A DNA stretch of 55,806 nt from Entamoeba invadens IP1 (GCF_000330505.1 NW_004440356.1:6587-62392), one strand, 5' to 3'. Shown: positions 20,678 to 31,752, counted from the first letter of the stretch. Translations and numbers: made by a program. Notes: generated by a model from the sequence alone, not told the origin.

Positions 20678-23600
20678 TCATTCTTTGGTTATATAATACT
20701 TATTGAAATTCAAGTCCCAAGTGGCTATTGTCTCAACGACCTTTATCGCACTTGGTCTTTCTTCTGGGTTTTGAGCCCAACACTTTTCAAGGAGGGTCCA
20801 ATAATAATCAGGCGTCTCCTTCGGTCTTTCTAGTCGTTTCCCTTCTATCACAAACTGTGGAATGACCCATGGCTGGTTGAAGATTTTAGTATCAGTATAT
20901 CCCGCCTTCTCTATAAACGTTTCGTACATCACCACTCCAAACGCATAAATGTCGACGGGGTAACTGTATGTAGTTAAGCCTTGTAATGATTCCGGACTCA
21001 TGTATGTCTGTCTGTAAGTATTATATTATTAATATATTATAAAATTACTCCAATATATATTAAATAACAATAATAATATATTATAATAATACTATAAGTG
21101 TAATTCTATAAATAGATATACTCTATTGTTCAATAGTAAATTTAACTATATATAAACTATACACAACATCTAGAAAGAAACAAACAGGTGTTCCTATACC
21201 AGACGACAATTCCTTTATATTCAGAGCACTCTCTGATATTGATCTACACGTCCCGAAGTCTGTCAATTTTCCACATACAGTGTTATTGTGATTTAATGAG
21301 TAAACGAGGACATTTTCGCCTTTAATATCACGATGCAGAAATTGGGATCTATGAAGGTACTCAATAGCAACTGCCAAGTCATCCAAGAGCTTCACTTTCA
21401 ATTCCAAGTTGATGAGATACTTTCCCCAAATCTTACTGAGTGATCCATATTCCGCAAATTCAGTCACAATTGATACTTCGCCTTCTGTATACACTGCGCC
21501 GATCAAGTTGACTATCATCTGATGTCTCAATTGTTGCAGAAGAGTCACTTCATGATTGAATTCCTTCTCTTGTTCTTCCGTCATATTTCGAGCCTTCATC
21601 TTTTTGATAGCGACTTCAAGTCCCCTATACGTCCCTTTAAACACAAGTCCAAACGCACCTTCGCCTATTGCCGGCATAATTGGCTTCAACTCGGTGTGGT
21701 CCAATTTCGTCGACAAATCACTTTCAATGAGGACTTTAATCTTCGCCGTCTCTTTATTGTTCTCATCTACGTCCATCGCTATAATCCCGACATCATCTTT
21801 GACCATAGCAGTGCACAGCAGAGTGATCTTAAATTCAATTTCAATGGCATATCCAGGGTTCAGGACTTGATGCATTGGAGTGATCTGTAAGTTGTATCGG
21901 TGTGATGGATTCGCTAAGATTTCATAATAGAACTGCTTCGTCGTCGAATTGATCACTTGCACCTTCTCAGTGTATTCCTTGTTCACTATCGCTTTCGTCC
22001 CTTTCAACCCAAAAGTTAACTCCCACTTGTCCGTCTTCAATGGGAAGTTCTCATTGTCCGCAGTCAACAACGCCATTTCTATATCGGAAGACACACGGAA
22101 TGGCCGGATCTCCGTCTCCCGCTGTTTTTGCTCTCTCCGCTTCTTCCAGATGATAGCGGAGATAATTACGACGACAATGATGATGAAGATGACGATAAAA
22201 ACAATGACTAAGGAGACGACTAAGGCCGTGTTCTTCTTATTACACATTAAAGCATCGGTCGACACGGTATACCCATCTGAACACTGTAAACACCCCGAAT
22301 CGTCGCATTTCAGACAACTCGCGATCTCTTCACATTGCTTACAAACACCTTCACTCAACAACAAGAAGTACCCGTCACGACATGACGTGCAGAGAAGACT
22401 ATCAGTGGAGGACGATGACGTGTCAGTGGTACTTTGAAGGTCTAAATCTTCATTAACTTTACACCCAAAACACCGAGACGGACAGATCGAACAAACGCCA
22501 TCTTGACTGTAATACCCTTCATGACAGGAGTTACACCCACTTGTAGTTATTTTAGTGGAACACTCACTAAAGTTCCAGTCCAAATTAGTAAGATCGACTA
22601 AGTGGCAAAACCCTTTTAAATCTTCATTCAAATTACTCTGCGAGGGCGGTCGCCAATAATGCTCTGTTTCTGTGTTTTTACACGACTCACAGAAGGACGA
22701 AGAGGTACAAGACGCACAACTTTCATGACATTGAATGCACTCAATTCCCTTCAAAAAGGTCGACGAATCACACGTTGTACAAAATCCAGAGGTAAGTTTA
22801 GTACAATGAGATTCTATTGTCCATTCTTTACACCCATAGATCGTCTTACTGAGACTAGTTAAATCAGAGTACATTTGTGTAGCTTCTGTGTTCTCATATA
22901 TCAAATTGTTATCAGTGCACCCAGTGCACCAACTCGAGTTATAATGACACGCCAGACAATTTTCGTCGCACTTCTTACAAGTCTTCGAGGTATTCAGCTT
23001 CCCATTGAAGTTAGTTGTTTCGAGGTAATAGAGTGTGTCACACACGACACATCCAAGTTGGTCAGCCACAAGGCAATTGTCATCTTTCTGTACACAAATA
23101 TTCCTCTCGTCGCGGTAATAGTCTTCCGCACACGTCAAACAATTAGTTGCGTTACTACATGTGTGACACTCACTCGGACATTGTGAACAAGTCGAATTCA
23201 GTGTTAAGTAATATGTGTCCACACACTCGACACACCCCTGCACTGGATTCTGTGACTTACAATTTGCTATTGTATCGACGCAGTTCCCATTGAACAAAGT
23301 GTATTCAATGTCACACAACACACATCTCGTCGAGTCCATACAATTGAGACAGTGGTCACTACATTCATAACAGCGACCTTGTTCTAAATAGTAACGTGAA
23401 GCACACACCTCGCAATGTTCGCCATAGGAATAGTCGCAGTGTTCCAGTGCAACACATGAATTGTTGGTATTATAAAACCCTTGTTTGCATTGCAGGCAGT
23501 TGTCTGAGGTGGTGCAATGAAGACAATTCTCTACGCAAGCATTACACTGCTTACTAGTGACATCAAAATAGTGAGAAGTGTCACATCGACCACATGCAGT

Positions 23601-23987
23601 GTAATTCAGTCCCGCATTTGTGGACTCCACATCACATTTTTTACACGTTCTAGAATCGATGAGAGTGTATTCCGCTGCACACTGAATACATCGAGTTTCG
23701 GTACAATAGTCACAATTGGAAGTGCACGTTTTGCACTCTTGGGAGTCTAAATAGTACCCAATTTCACACTCAGTACATTTCAATTGGTCATAGTTCTTAC
23801 AATGAATGATGGAATTTCTGAGAACACAGAACCCATCAACTGATGGATAATAAAATCCATCTTTGCATGCAATGCACTTGCCATTGGAGTGACAGGTCTT
23901 GCAATTTGAGCTTTCGGCGCAGGTGGCGTAGACAACGCAAAAAGCTTTCAGGAGAAACAAGAACAACATATTCTTTTCAGTTTCCAT
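20678..23987 (-). CDS. Transmembrane kinase with CXXC-rich ectodomain (TMK family)
   Basis: Exons are 21186-23987 and 20678-21007, giving 1043 residues. A signal peptide (residues 1-24, MLFLFLLKAFCVVYATC) is followed by about 550 residues of CxxC furin-like repeats (28-583), one membrane helix (about 588-613) and a basic stop-transfer KKRR. A juxtamembrane beta-rich region of about 100 residues (650-745) comes next. The kinase domain (about 772-1035) has GEGAFG (775-780), Lys795 in VAIKK, HRDIKGEN (885-892) and DFG (910-912). Across the splice junction it reads GIGTP-TYMSPE, so the activation segment is complete. All catalytic residues are present, and HRDIKGEN suggests Ser/Thr specificity. 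Entamoeba genomes carry large TMK families linked to sensing and phagocytosis; the ligand is unknown. The open frame upstream of 23987 starts with TTG, so I chose this ATG. Confidence 0.93.
21008..21185 (-). other. Intron of the TMK gene
   Basis: This 178-nt intron starts GTTTGTTTC and ends ACAGACAG. It lies in phase 0 between GTP and TYMSPE, inside the kinase activation segment. Acceptor use one ACAG upstream would break the frame. Confidence 0.85.
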
Positions 23988-24663
23988 TTTTTTGGAAGTA
24001 TTCAGGTATTGCTCTCCTCGGCATTTCAGCGTCTTTTTTACTCGTTTTATTTGCAATCAATTTGTTTGTTATTTGTTCATAGAAATTGGGGTCTTATGCG
24101 TTTCTATTTTTAATCGTAACACTATCATAATTTTGCCGAGTTGTATTTCTCTTTTTGTTGTTAGTGGTGGTGTTTTTTGAAAAATAAGGTATGGAGCCTA
24201 TTATTGTTTACATAAGTATCATTTAAATAACCGGGCATGTATGGTAATAGGAATACTCCCTAAAAACAAAGGTTTTATTTGCCTAACATTCATAGTGGAG
24301 TGATTTTCAAATTATTGTTTATTCAACACGGTTTAAATGGTTTTAAAAGAAAGAATTATTGCAGGTGATTATTTGGTTCAAGCAATGAAATAAAGCTTTT
24401 ATTGATCATCACATTAAATTATCTGATGTATTCTATTGAAAAAAACACAATATCATATATTGGCTATTCCAAAAAATTACAGACCATTATGTTTGAAATT
24501 AAAAAACGTTTAAAATTCCCAAAGAGGTATTTTCAATTGAAAAACAGTTCTATATTATAGTTACCAACAAGTTCGACTATATGTTATATTATTATAGCAT
24601 AAATACCATTAAATATAGTTCATGAAGTTCAACACAACATTTTAAATAATTAATTCTTCACTA
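23988..24663. other. Intergenic stretch
   Basis: This is the upstream region of the TMK gene and the downstream region of the Rab gene. I see no gene. Confidence 0.4.
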
Positions 24664-25559
24664 TTAACAACACGTTAACGTCTTTTTTACTTGGTCATTC
24701 ACATTAATATGATTAGACTTGTCCAAACACTGACCACTTTTTCTATTTATAACTCTACCCAATAAAGACCGAAACACAGAGACTGTTTTTTCATAGGATA
24801 TAGCATTTGTTTCCAAAAAAGGAATTCCTAGTGTGTCTGCTAACATTTGACCTTGTTCAGAAGAGACGACTCTGTTCTGCTCCAAATCTGTTTTATTTCC
24901 AATCAACATGAGTTCGACATACTCTTCTGCATTTTTGTTGACGTTGTCTGACCAGTACTTGATGTTTTCAAATGATTCTTTGGACGTCACATCATATACA
25001 AGAATGATACCACTTACACCTCTAGTCTTTAATAAACAACTCTTAATACAATAACTTGTTAAAAATATAATATTATATTTATATATATTAATATTAATAT
25101 TAATATGTTTAAACATTATAACCTCTTCTAAGTTTTTATATAATTGTCATTTTATAAATAAAACAATTATACCTGTGTTGAAAACAAACCTGTAATAGCT
25201 TGTGACAATCGTTCTAAACCTTTCTTGTCCTGCAGTGTCCCCTTCGTGTCAACTTCTTTTCGTTACATTTGACTCAGTCTGTTACATATAATATCTAATG
25301 AGAGTATTATAACACGTATAATAATATTCAAAGTGTACAACTTAAAGCCAAAGAACAAACACAATTGAAGTCTATACATCATCCCTTCAAATTCCATTCT
25401 TTTCATTCTAAAATCTATCCCAATAGTTGAAGTAATATCTTTAAAGAACTTATTCTCTGTAAACCTTAGAAGTAGAGACGTTTTCCCAACTCCACTCTCC
25501 CCCAGCATTAACATTTTTATCGTGAGCTCCATCCTTTCGTTGTTGTTCTTTTTAGTCAT
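24664..25559 (-). CDS. Rab-family small GTPase
   Basis: Three exons (25361-25559, 25190-25241, 24664-25021) give a 202-residue Rab. It has P-loop GESGVGKT, effector loop ITSTIGIDF with the conserved Thr, switch II WDTAGQERFRTIVTSYYRG (rebuilt across both junctions), NKTD for guanine specificity, and a C-terminal CC that should be doubly geranylgeranylated. The Rab subfamily most like it is Rab1/Rab8 (IGIDF, WDTAGQERF, YRG). The G5 motif reads ETNA where most Rabs have ETSA or a variant. It has a longer hypervariable tail (KSGQCLDKSNHINVNDQVKK). It should cycle on a secretory or endocytic membrane and be a possible client of TBC RabGAPs such as the one at 29549-31092. The reconstruction is strongly supported because all three junctions restore family motifs. 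Confidence 0.92.
25022..25189 (-). other. Rab intron 2
   Basis: This 168-nt intron starts GTTTGTTT and ends GACTAG. It splits the Arg codon of YYRG (AG|A). Confidence 0.88.
25242..25360 (-). other. Rab intron 1
   Basis: This 119-nt intron starts GTTTGTTC and ends ACGAAG. It splits the Trp codon of WDTAGQE (T|GG). Confidence 0.85.
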
Positions 25560-26012
25560 TGATTAAAGCAGTTCATCATTCATTATAACCTTTTAGACTT
25601 CCAAACTGTGGACTATTAACCAATTTAGTATTCTATATTTTTACTATAATTCTACTATTCGTTGTAAATTGAAGAAGACAAAGCTCCTCTTTTTGTCTTC
25701 TTTGCGTATTATTGCAATAACACAACGATTATTATGTGAGCTTGTGTCTCTTCCACTTATGACAAAACCCAACAATATTCGTCCATTCAAGACAATTCCT
25801 TTTTTCATTTTTTAACAAAGGACTTTATTAACGAGTACTTTTTATTTAACATATTATTTTATTAACAACTTTTTTAATTCAAAAAACTCGTTAATTGAAT
25901 GAAATAATATACTCAAAAAAAAAATAAAAAAACTCGCTAATTTATCAATTGAAAAAGAAAAATAACTCGTTAATAAGCATTAATTCGACAACTAACAAAA
26001 ACTCACAAAAAT
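25560..26012. other. Intergenic stretch
   Basis: This AT-rich spacer upstream of the Rab gene and downstream of TFIIA-gamma holds no gene. Confidence 0.4.
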
Positions 26013-26412
26013 TCACTTTTTTCCTTTCTTCTTCTTTTTTGAGTCGGGGTGAATTGCAGAGTAAATCTGCAAAAGTTCGGGTTGCAGATTATCACTGTCC
26101 GTTTTGATCTCGGGCTTTTTAATCAGAAATTCCCACATATTCCCGTCAATCGAGCGGTATGACCCGGCACCTTTCATGTGTGTCGTCGTCTGCACGTGTT
26201 GGAATGTTTCCATCATAGCCTCTCTGTCAATAAAATGTTATTCAAAATGTTATTCGACAAACCCTGTAAAATTCTTGAAAGAACGCTTCCTTGAGATCAG
26301 ACGAGAGGGATGCTGACGTTTCATTTGTTTGGAACTGGTCAAAAGCCTTTTCTAACGCATACCCACAAAAAGTCTTCTTATACATCGCTGCTGACGTTTT
26401 ATCGTCGTTCAT
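26013..26412 (-). CDS. TFIIA small (gamma) subunit
   Basis: Exons 26263-26412 and 26013-26219 encode 118 residues, close to the 109-122 usual for TFIIA-gamma/Toa2. The N-terminal helices read YKKTFCGYALEKAFDQF and DLKEAFFQEFYRAMMETF, aligning with YRNTTLGNSLxExLDEL and the second helix. The C-terminal beta part reads MKGAGSYRSIDGNMWEFLIK, aligning with xFxGSLxTYRFCDNVWTFxL. This subunit stabilises TBP on the TATA box together with TFIIA-alpha/beta, in the nucleus. The lysine-rich tail KKKKKGKK is extra. The start is ATG 26412 (MNDDKTSAAMY); the upstream open frame has poor sequence. The joined protein EFYR-AMMETF is the only in-frame splice. Confidence 0.85.
26220..26262 (-). other. Intron of TFIIA-gamma gene
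   Basis: This 43-nt intron, very short, starts GTTTGTCG and ends GACAGAGAG. It sits in phase 0 between EFYR and AMMETF. The two AGs upstream of the chosen acceptor give stops or a wrong frame. Confidence 0.8.
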
Positions 26413-26847
26413 CGCCTCTTTTCTTTTTTCAGTCTTTTTGTCTTCATTGAGAAAACAAAAGATTGTACTATAATTATAGTTTAAATTTATTATATTTGTA
26501 TAATTCAAGTAATTTAAAGAAAAATTGAATGTACTATTAATATGGTTTATTTTTCCATATTAGTATAGTTCCAGGAGTGTTAAGAAAAAAAAGAACAAAA
26601 AAAATAAAAAATTTCATTCAATAAACTTCAAATAAAACAAAAAGTCTTCAAATAGATTTGAGTTTTTGGTTTTATAAAAAATGATTCAACAATCAAAAAA
26701 CCCGTCACGGCATGACGGAGAAAGTTGAACTATAAACGAATAGTAAAATATATTAATAATAACTATTTTCATTTCACATCACAAATATAGAGCATCTTGA
26801 CACGACATCATTCCACGAGACTTCGCCCAGCATGAAAAGAACTTTTC
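26413..26847. other. Intergenic stretch with a GC hairpin
   Basis: This AT-rich spacer contains one GC-rich inverted repeat (26702-26718; see next entry) and otherwise nothing recognisable. Confidence 0.4.
26702..26718. repeat. Short GC-rich inverted repeat
   Basis: CCGTCA and TGACGG form a 6-bp stem around a 5-base loop. It stands out in an AT-rich spacer, between the BORCS5-like stop and the TFIIA-gamma start. Its function is unknown; it could be a protein site or chance. Confidence 0.5.
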
Positions 26848-27258
26848 TCACTGCGAGAAACTCTTCTTATAAAACATCAAACAGTCCTTCAACATGTTTG
26901 ATGATTTTTCAAGTTGATTGATTTTGAGTTGGAGAGCATCGAGTAAGCCCAACGCGTCGTTTACTTTGAGTGGGATGATGTTCATTGGTTTAATTTTTGA
27001 AGGAGCCTCATTGGCGAGTGCATAACACATTTTTGTCTTTCTCTCGACCTTTTCGATTTTCTTGATGAGCGCGTCTTGTCTCGTCGTGACCATATCCTTT
27101 CGCTCTAAAAAGTGTTCGAAGTATGACGGTGCCAACAGAAGTTCAGAATTAAGTGGTTTAAAATCTTCTATTCGCTTGGGGCGACTTTTTCGAAGTTCTG
27201 TTATAACACTTTCTGGTATATAATTCACACGACGAGGATGTGACACCTCTTGCCCCAT
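26848..27258 (-). CDS. BORCS5-like myristoylated protein (tentative)
   Basis: This 136-residue protein starts at ATG 27258 with MGQEVS, a good N-myristoylation signal (Gly2, Ser6). The one codon of open frame before it is TTG. The body is helical: RIEDFKPLNSELLLAPSYFE, then RQDALIKKIEKVERKTKM, then LGLLDALQLKINQLEKSSNM. The order (N-myristoyl Gly, a P.F.PL segment, QxALxKxI helix, terminal amphipathic helix) matches BORCS5 (lyspersin), the BORC subunit that is myristoylated and helps place Arl8 on lysosomes. BORCS5 is about 196 residues, so this version is short. Identity is a resemblance by eye, not a proven homology; BLOC-1-type subunits are the alternative. The upstream side carries phased A-tracts at 27303-27361. 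Confidence 0.45.
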   Translation of the reverse strand: MGQEVSHPRRVNYIPESVITELRKSRPKRIEDFKPLNSELLLAPSYFEHFLERKDMVTTRQDALIKKIEKVERKTKMCYALANEAPSKIKPMNIIPLKVNDALGLLDALQLKINQLEKSSNMLKDCLMFYKKSFSQ

Positions 27259-27302
27259 CAATGGTTATTTATTCCTCACACTTTTTAGTTCATTTCTTAT
27301 TG

Positions 27303-27361
27303 TAAAAAATAGTAAAAAATAGTAAAAAATAGTAAAAAATAGTAAAAAATAGTAAAAAATA
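27303..27361. repeat. 10-bp repeat of phased A-tracts
   Basis: Six tandem copies of AGTAAAAAAT place a six-base A-tract every 10 bp, about one helical turn, which is the arrangement expected to bend DNA. The array starts 45 bp upstream of the BORCS5-like start codon. Confidence 0.85.
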
Positions 27362-28196
27362 TTGTTTTAATTTTTCTTATAATTATTTTTCTTAAATTCG
27401 TTTACAAATAAATAACACTGAAAATTGAACATTTTATGCTTTTTGAAACATCCTTTCCAAAAAAAATATAGTATATTATATAAATGAATATACTATAATA
27501 TATAAAATTTGTTTTATAAAGGATATGAAATAAATCAAGTAATACCACAAAAAAGACGATATTGGAAGTCTCAAAGAGTTTCATGCATAGGCATATCTCA
27601 ACAACGAGTCAATGCGATAGGAATGTGTTCCATTCAGAAAGTACAAGAGATGTGTTGGACGAAGTGGGCAGATGAAAAACAATGGCTTGAGAAGTTGTGC
27701 AATTCCATTCTGAAGTTACTCAAGAATGTAACCTCTTCTTCTTTGACAACGCAAAGGCAAAAAGGTTGAACAGAAATGTACTTTTGGTGTCCCATATCTC
27801 TGTTCACCAAGCAAGACAAACACAAAGAACACTGTATAGAGCACATAGGCTGATTAACTAGTCAACTTCAAATGAATAGTTTTGAATACTAAGTCTGAAA
27901 CTAATAATACTAATAAATACAATTTACTATTATAATTGGTTTATTTTTAATATTCACTTTACATGAAATTTTTTAATAAAAAATACTATCAATTAGTGTA
28001 ACTGTTAAGTATATTTTTATTATATTAAAACTATATAATTAACTATTAATAGTCCATTATTGGAATGTCCCATTAATAGTTACTTTATTAATAACCATTA
28101 CTATTTTTATAACTAATCTTATTAGAATTTTTATATTAATAAAATACCATAAAAGACATAAGAACTTAGAAACGAAGAACATTGCAAAACACATTG
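27362..28196. other. Intergenic stretch with a coding-like patch
   Basis: Most of this is AT-rich. Between about 27545 and 27855 the base composition rises and one frame reads NVLLVSHISVHQARQTQRTL, suggesting the remnant of a gene, but stops interrupt it and I recognise no family. Confidence 0.35.
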
Positions 28197-28934
28197 ATGA
28201 CATCGAACAAATTCTATATCACTTTAGACGCCGAAGAGAACACCGTGTTTATGAAGAAACAAGATGGTGTACTCATGACGGATTCGAGTCAGAATAAGAC
28301 ACGAAGTGTCTTTGAAGTTGAACGAGTTGATGACCCCCCGTTGGGGTTCTACTTGAAATCAGGTGGGACGTACTTCTATCGCTGTAAACACGGACCTTTG
28401 ATAGTTGCGTCTGAAAAGTCGAAGGCGGACATCTTTGAATACGACTTTGAAACGAAGTTGTTGGTAGTAGTGAGACCCGAAGGGAAGTTTGTCTGCAGTT
28501 TTCGGGACGATGTGCTCTTTGGCGACGACATCTTGAAGATCGACTTCTCGACAACGTACCCGTCTGTCGAAATAGGAGGAAGTAGCTTCTTCTTCTTGAT
28601 CTCGTCGTTGCCCAGTAACAGAAGTGCTTTTGGCCTTTTCTTGTCTCCTATCAGTACACAAGCCAATGTCGTCCTCCGTCAAGGAAAATATGGCGAAGAG
28701 ACTTTCGTGTGTATGAAGGACATGGAGTCCGAGAGAAAGATGTTTCTCTCACGAAATAAGACTGAACTCAATGTCACTATATTTAAGGAGAACGCCGAAA
28801 AGTTCACCGTCAAGGACAAAACCCCTTTCTTCTGGGTCAATCGGAAGTTTTTACCTTTAATAGCGGGTGAACAGTCCGTTAAGGGGTATCAGGTCGCTTT
28901 TCCTTTGAACTTCTTTAATTTCCACCCTCTCTAA
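28197..28934 (+). CDS. Fascin-like beta-trefoil protein (tentative)
   Basis: This 245-residue protein has no signal peptide or membrane segment. The start is ATG 28197 (MTSNKFYITLDAEENTVF); earlier codons begin with TTG. It is beta-rich with two or three repeats of a pattern typical of fascin-like trefoils: FYLKSGGTYFYRCKHGPLIV, SKADIFEYDFETKLLVVVRP, EGKFVCSFRDDVLFGDD. These fit the scheme gkYl...dG.l.a....e.F.l. Fascins bundle actin filaments; other trefoils bind sugars or inositol phosphates. The C-terminal half (from about residue 120) has no repeats I can see. A cytosolic actin or lipid-binding role is possible, but only the fold is suggested by sequence. Confidence 0.4.
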   Translation: MTSNKFYITLDAEENTVFMKKQDGVLMTDSSQNKTRSVFEVERVDDPPLGFYLKSGGTYFYRCKHGPLIVASEKSKADIFEYDFETKLLVVVRPEGKFVCSFRDDVLFGDDILKIDFSTTYPSVEIGGSSFFFLISSLPSNRSAFGLFLSPISTQANVVLRQGKYGEETFVCMKDMESERKMFLSRNKTELNVTIFKENAEKFTVKDKTPFFWVNRKFLPLIAGEQSVKGYQVAFPLNFFNFHPL

Positions 28935-29548
28935 AGTGGCCGTCTGTCGGTGTACTGCGTTATTGTTTTCGTATAGTTTTTAATGGTATTATTTTATTAT
29001 ATTTTATTATATTTTATTAAACCAAAAATATAAAATCTTTCATGGTAATATCAACACAATATCAATAACATTGAACAAAATTATAGCGGTCTAAGAAACA
29101 GGAAATTACAATTTTATTAGATATATTTCCCGTTTTTAAAGTTTATTAAGTTCATAATTATACACATCTATAAAAAGAAAAAACATTAAAAAATAAATAT
29201 AAATCCTTTAAAAACAGATCAAATTAAACCAAGAACGTTAATTGTTAATTAATTGTGTTTTTTATAAAGAACTTGTGGTTGTATAACGAACGAATTTTAT
29301 ATTTTTGTTTTTTCTTCAAAAATCAAAATTTTCAATAAAGTTATAAAAAATAGCTCGTTAAAATGAAGCTTCAAAAAAACGTGCAAAAAGTGAACGTAAA
29401 AAAAAAGAATGTTTAGTGATTATGAAGTGAATTAATTAACACAATTTTAATTAAATTTTATAAAAGAAATCAAACAAAATTGTCAAGAAAAAAGAAGAAG
29501 TAATCTAATGACAAGATGTTGAACTGAAAAGACAATACTTTCGTTTTG
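28935..29548. other. Intergenic stretch
   Basis: This stretch includes a short TATTATATTT tandem repeat at about 28990-29025 directly after the stop. Otherwise I see nothing. Confidence 0.45.
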
Positions 29549-31092
29549 ATGAAGAAATCTTCTAAAGACCCAACATCGCCCCGAACAACTAAGAAAGAGA
29601 TTTTGGAGATTGGATCGGTTTGTGTCCAAAACGAAGAAAAAGCTTTTATTAATGGAACGTTTTTTGTCTGTCTTGAGAAAGATGTTCTTTCGTTTTGTTT
29701 TCAATCGAAGTCGTCACTCGACGGAAAGTCAAAACACAAACAAATTTTCAAAATCTCCTTTGACATCAACGAAGTGAACACCATCTCAATTTACACCCCC
29801 GTGAAAAATTATGAAACACTCTTATTCCAAACCGAAACTCACAGACTCCCTTCGTTCTTTTTTCCCATTCACGCCGATCTTGGCGCATCAAATTTGTTAA
29901 ATACGATTATAGAAAATGGCTTTACTGTCGTCCCGTTTGTGGTTTCTTATTATTTTTTTAATGGTTCTATTTACTAAACTATTCTAGTAAATATATTCTA
30001 GAGATATTCTAGAGATTTAATATAATATTATAAATATATTATTATATATACTATTCCATCTTTTACTATTGAGTATAGTAACAGTCTAGTAAAGATAACA
30101 ATCCGAATGTGTACTTAGTCCACAAACGCTTTGGTCGCATGGATCAGTCTTTAGCCCGTTCCGATATGGACATTTCCGAGATCACTTCATTAGACACAGA
30201 GACCGTGAAGTCATATGCCAACAAAGACGGGAGTTATTCCAAAGAGTCTGAAGAGGATATTCGGAAGAGTGTGTATGTGAGTGGGATCAAAGATGAGAGT
30301 CGAGTCTTCATCTGGAAGTTAGTTTTGAACTATTATACCTTTTCTATGACTGAGCGTGAGCGGGACGAAGTTGACCAGAAGCGGAATCTGATGTATTACC
30401 GGATCCGGTCGCAGTGGCAGAATTTCACGGAAGAGCAATTAAAGAATTGGGACGAGATGAAGAGGACGTTGGACCAAATAGATAAAGACGTAGCACGGAC
30501 GGACAATACACACCCCAAATTTCTAAAGGCGGAGAATGTTGAGAAGTTGAGGAATGTATTACGGACGTACGCGTTATATAATAACAGAGTCTTGTATGGA
30601 CAAGGGTTGAATGACTTGTGTAGTCTAATCATGGAAGTTACTCTAGAAGAGTCCGAGATCTTTTGGCTCTTAAAATTGGTGATGGACATCATGGAGAAGT
30701 TCTACGTCCACCAATCCCCTAAGAAGTCGAACTTCGATGAAGTCGGGAAGATCATCGGATTCATTAATCCAGCTCTCTTCGACTATTTTAAACGCTGCGG
30801 AGTAGACTACTCATTCTGCTTTAGGTGGATCGTGTTACTCTTTAAACGCGATTTCGAGACTAAACTCTGTTTACAAGTGTGGGATAGGATCTTTGCATAT
30901 CCAGAAAGAAATTTATACTACTTTGTCGCTAGTTCTATCATTTTGGAACACGCAGACCAAATTGTCTCGCAACAAAGAGCTTTTGATGGAATGGTAGACT
31001 TCTTACAAAAACTCCATAAAAAAATCCCAGCTGAAGTCGTGTTTCACTCAGATATCATTTATCAACAATTTAATAAGCTCGCTGTAAAATAA
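29549..31092 (+). CDS. TBC-domain RabGAP
   Basis: Exons 29549-29934 and 30090-31092 encode 462 residues. The N-terminal 130 residues form a beta-rich region like the PH/GRAM-like or Rab-binding segment of the TBC1D15/Gyp7 group, with IHADLGASNLLNTII. The TBC domain (about 180-440) has both catalytic fingers: IDKDVAR (259-265, Arg finger) and YGQ (298-300, Gln finger), followed by GLNDLCSLIM, DYFKRCGVDYSFCFRWIVLL and QVWDRIFA. It should stimulate GTP hydrolysis by a Rab on endosomal or secretory membranes. The true start is ATG 29549 (MKKSSKDP), one codon after a TTG. The intron removes a stop and joins the two halves in frame as TVVP-KDNN. Confidence 0.93.
29935..30089 (+). other. Intron of the TBC gene
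   Basis: This 155-nt intron starts GTTTGTGG and ends ACAGTCTAG. It is in phase 2 and joins CC with T to make a Pro codon. It contains a TATTCTAG-rich AT tract. Confidence 0.85.
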
Positions 31093-31752
31093 CTTCGATC
31101 GATTGGTGTTAGTATCGTTATTAATACTTCTAGTTCTTTGCGAATGGTTGTAATATGGTATTTTATAGAATTTGATATACTATTTAATAAAAGAAATATA
31201 TTCTATTTTTTTGTTATTAATATTTTAATAAAAAATACCATTTTTTTAATTACAAATTAACTCTGATATTTGTAATCATCTCAGTTTTCATTTTTAGTTT
31301 TTTGAATTAAAAATAATTGAATAAAACAAATCTTAGGCAAATTATTTGGAATATTTAAGGAGGAGTGAATAAGAAATAATAAGTCATTTTTTTGAACAAT
31401 AAATCGTTTTTTCAATGGTAAAAATCTTTATTTTTTTATTGTTCAAGAAATACCATTTTTTTGTGTTAAAAACAAACTTTATTTATTGAAAAAAAAAATA
31501 AAATAATTATAACAAAATTATTAAAATTTTTAATAATTAAAATATTTGAAAAAATGAAAAAATAAAAATATTAAAAAAAACATTTTATCAGTAAAAACAC
31601 ACAAAAAAAAAGTTTAACAGGACTTTAAAGAAAATCAAAAGCACCCACTTGCTAAAACACCGAAATCGATTTTTTTGAAAAAATAATTTTTCAAAAAAAG
31701 AACAGCAAAACATGGAGTGAACTTGAAAAGGAACTTAATATTATAACTTTCA
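31093..31752. other. Intergenic stretch
   Basis: This is AT-rich and includes a run of repeated ATAAAAA words around 31490-31620. It holds the 5' side of the LRR-PP2C gene. No gene is seen. Confidence 0.45.

Noticed and set aside
21522..23750. Plus-strand ORFs opposite the TMK gene (for example 21949-22437)
   Set aside because: They lie wholly inside a well-supported kinase gene and have no family resemblance.
26702..26718. Hairpin as a transcription terminator
   Set aside because: In this eukaryotic setting a GC stem of 6 bp has no established terminator role. It is listed only as a short repeat.
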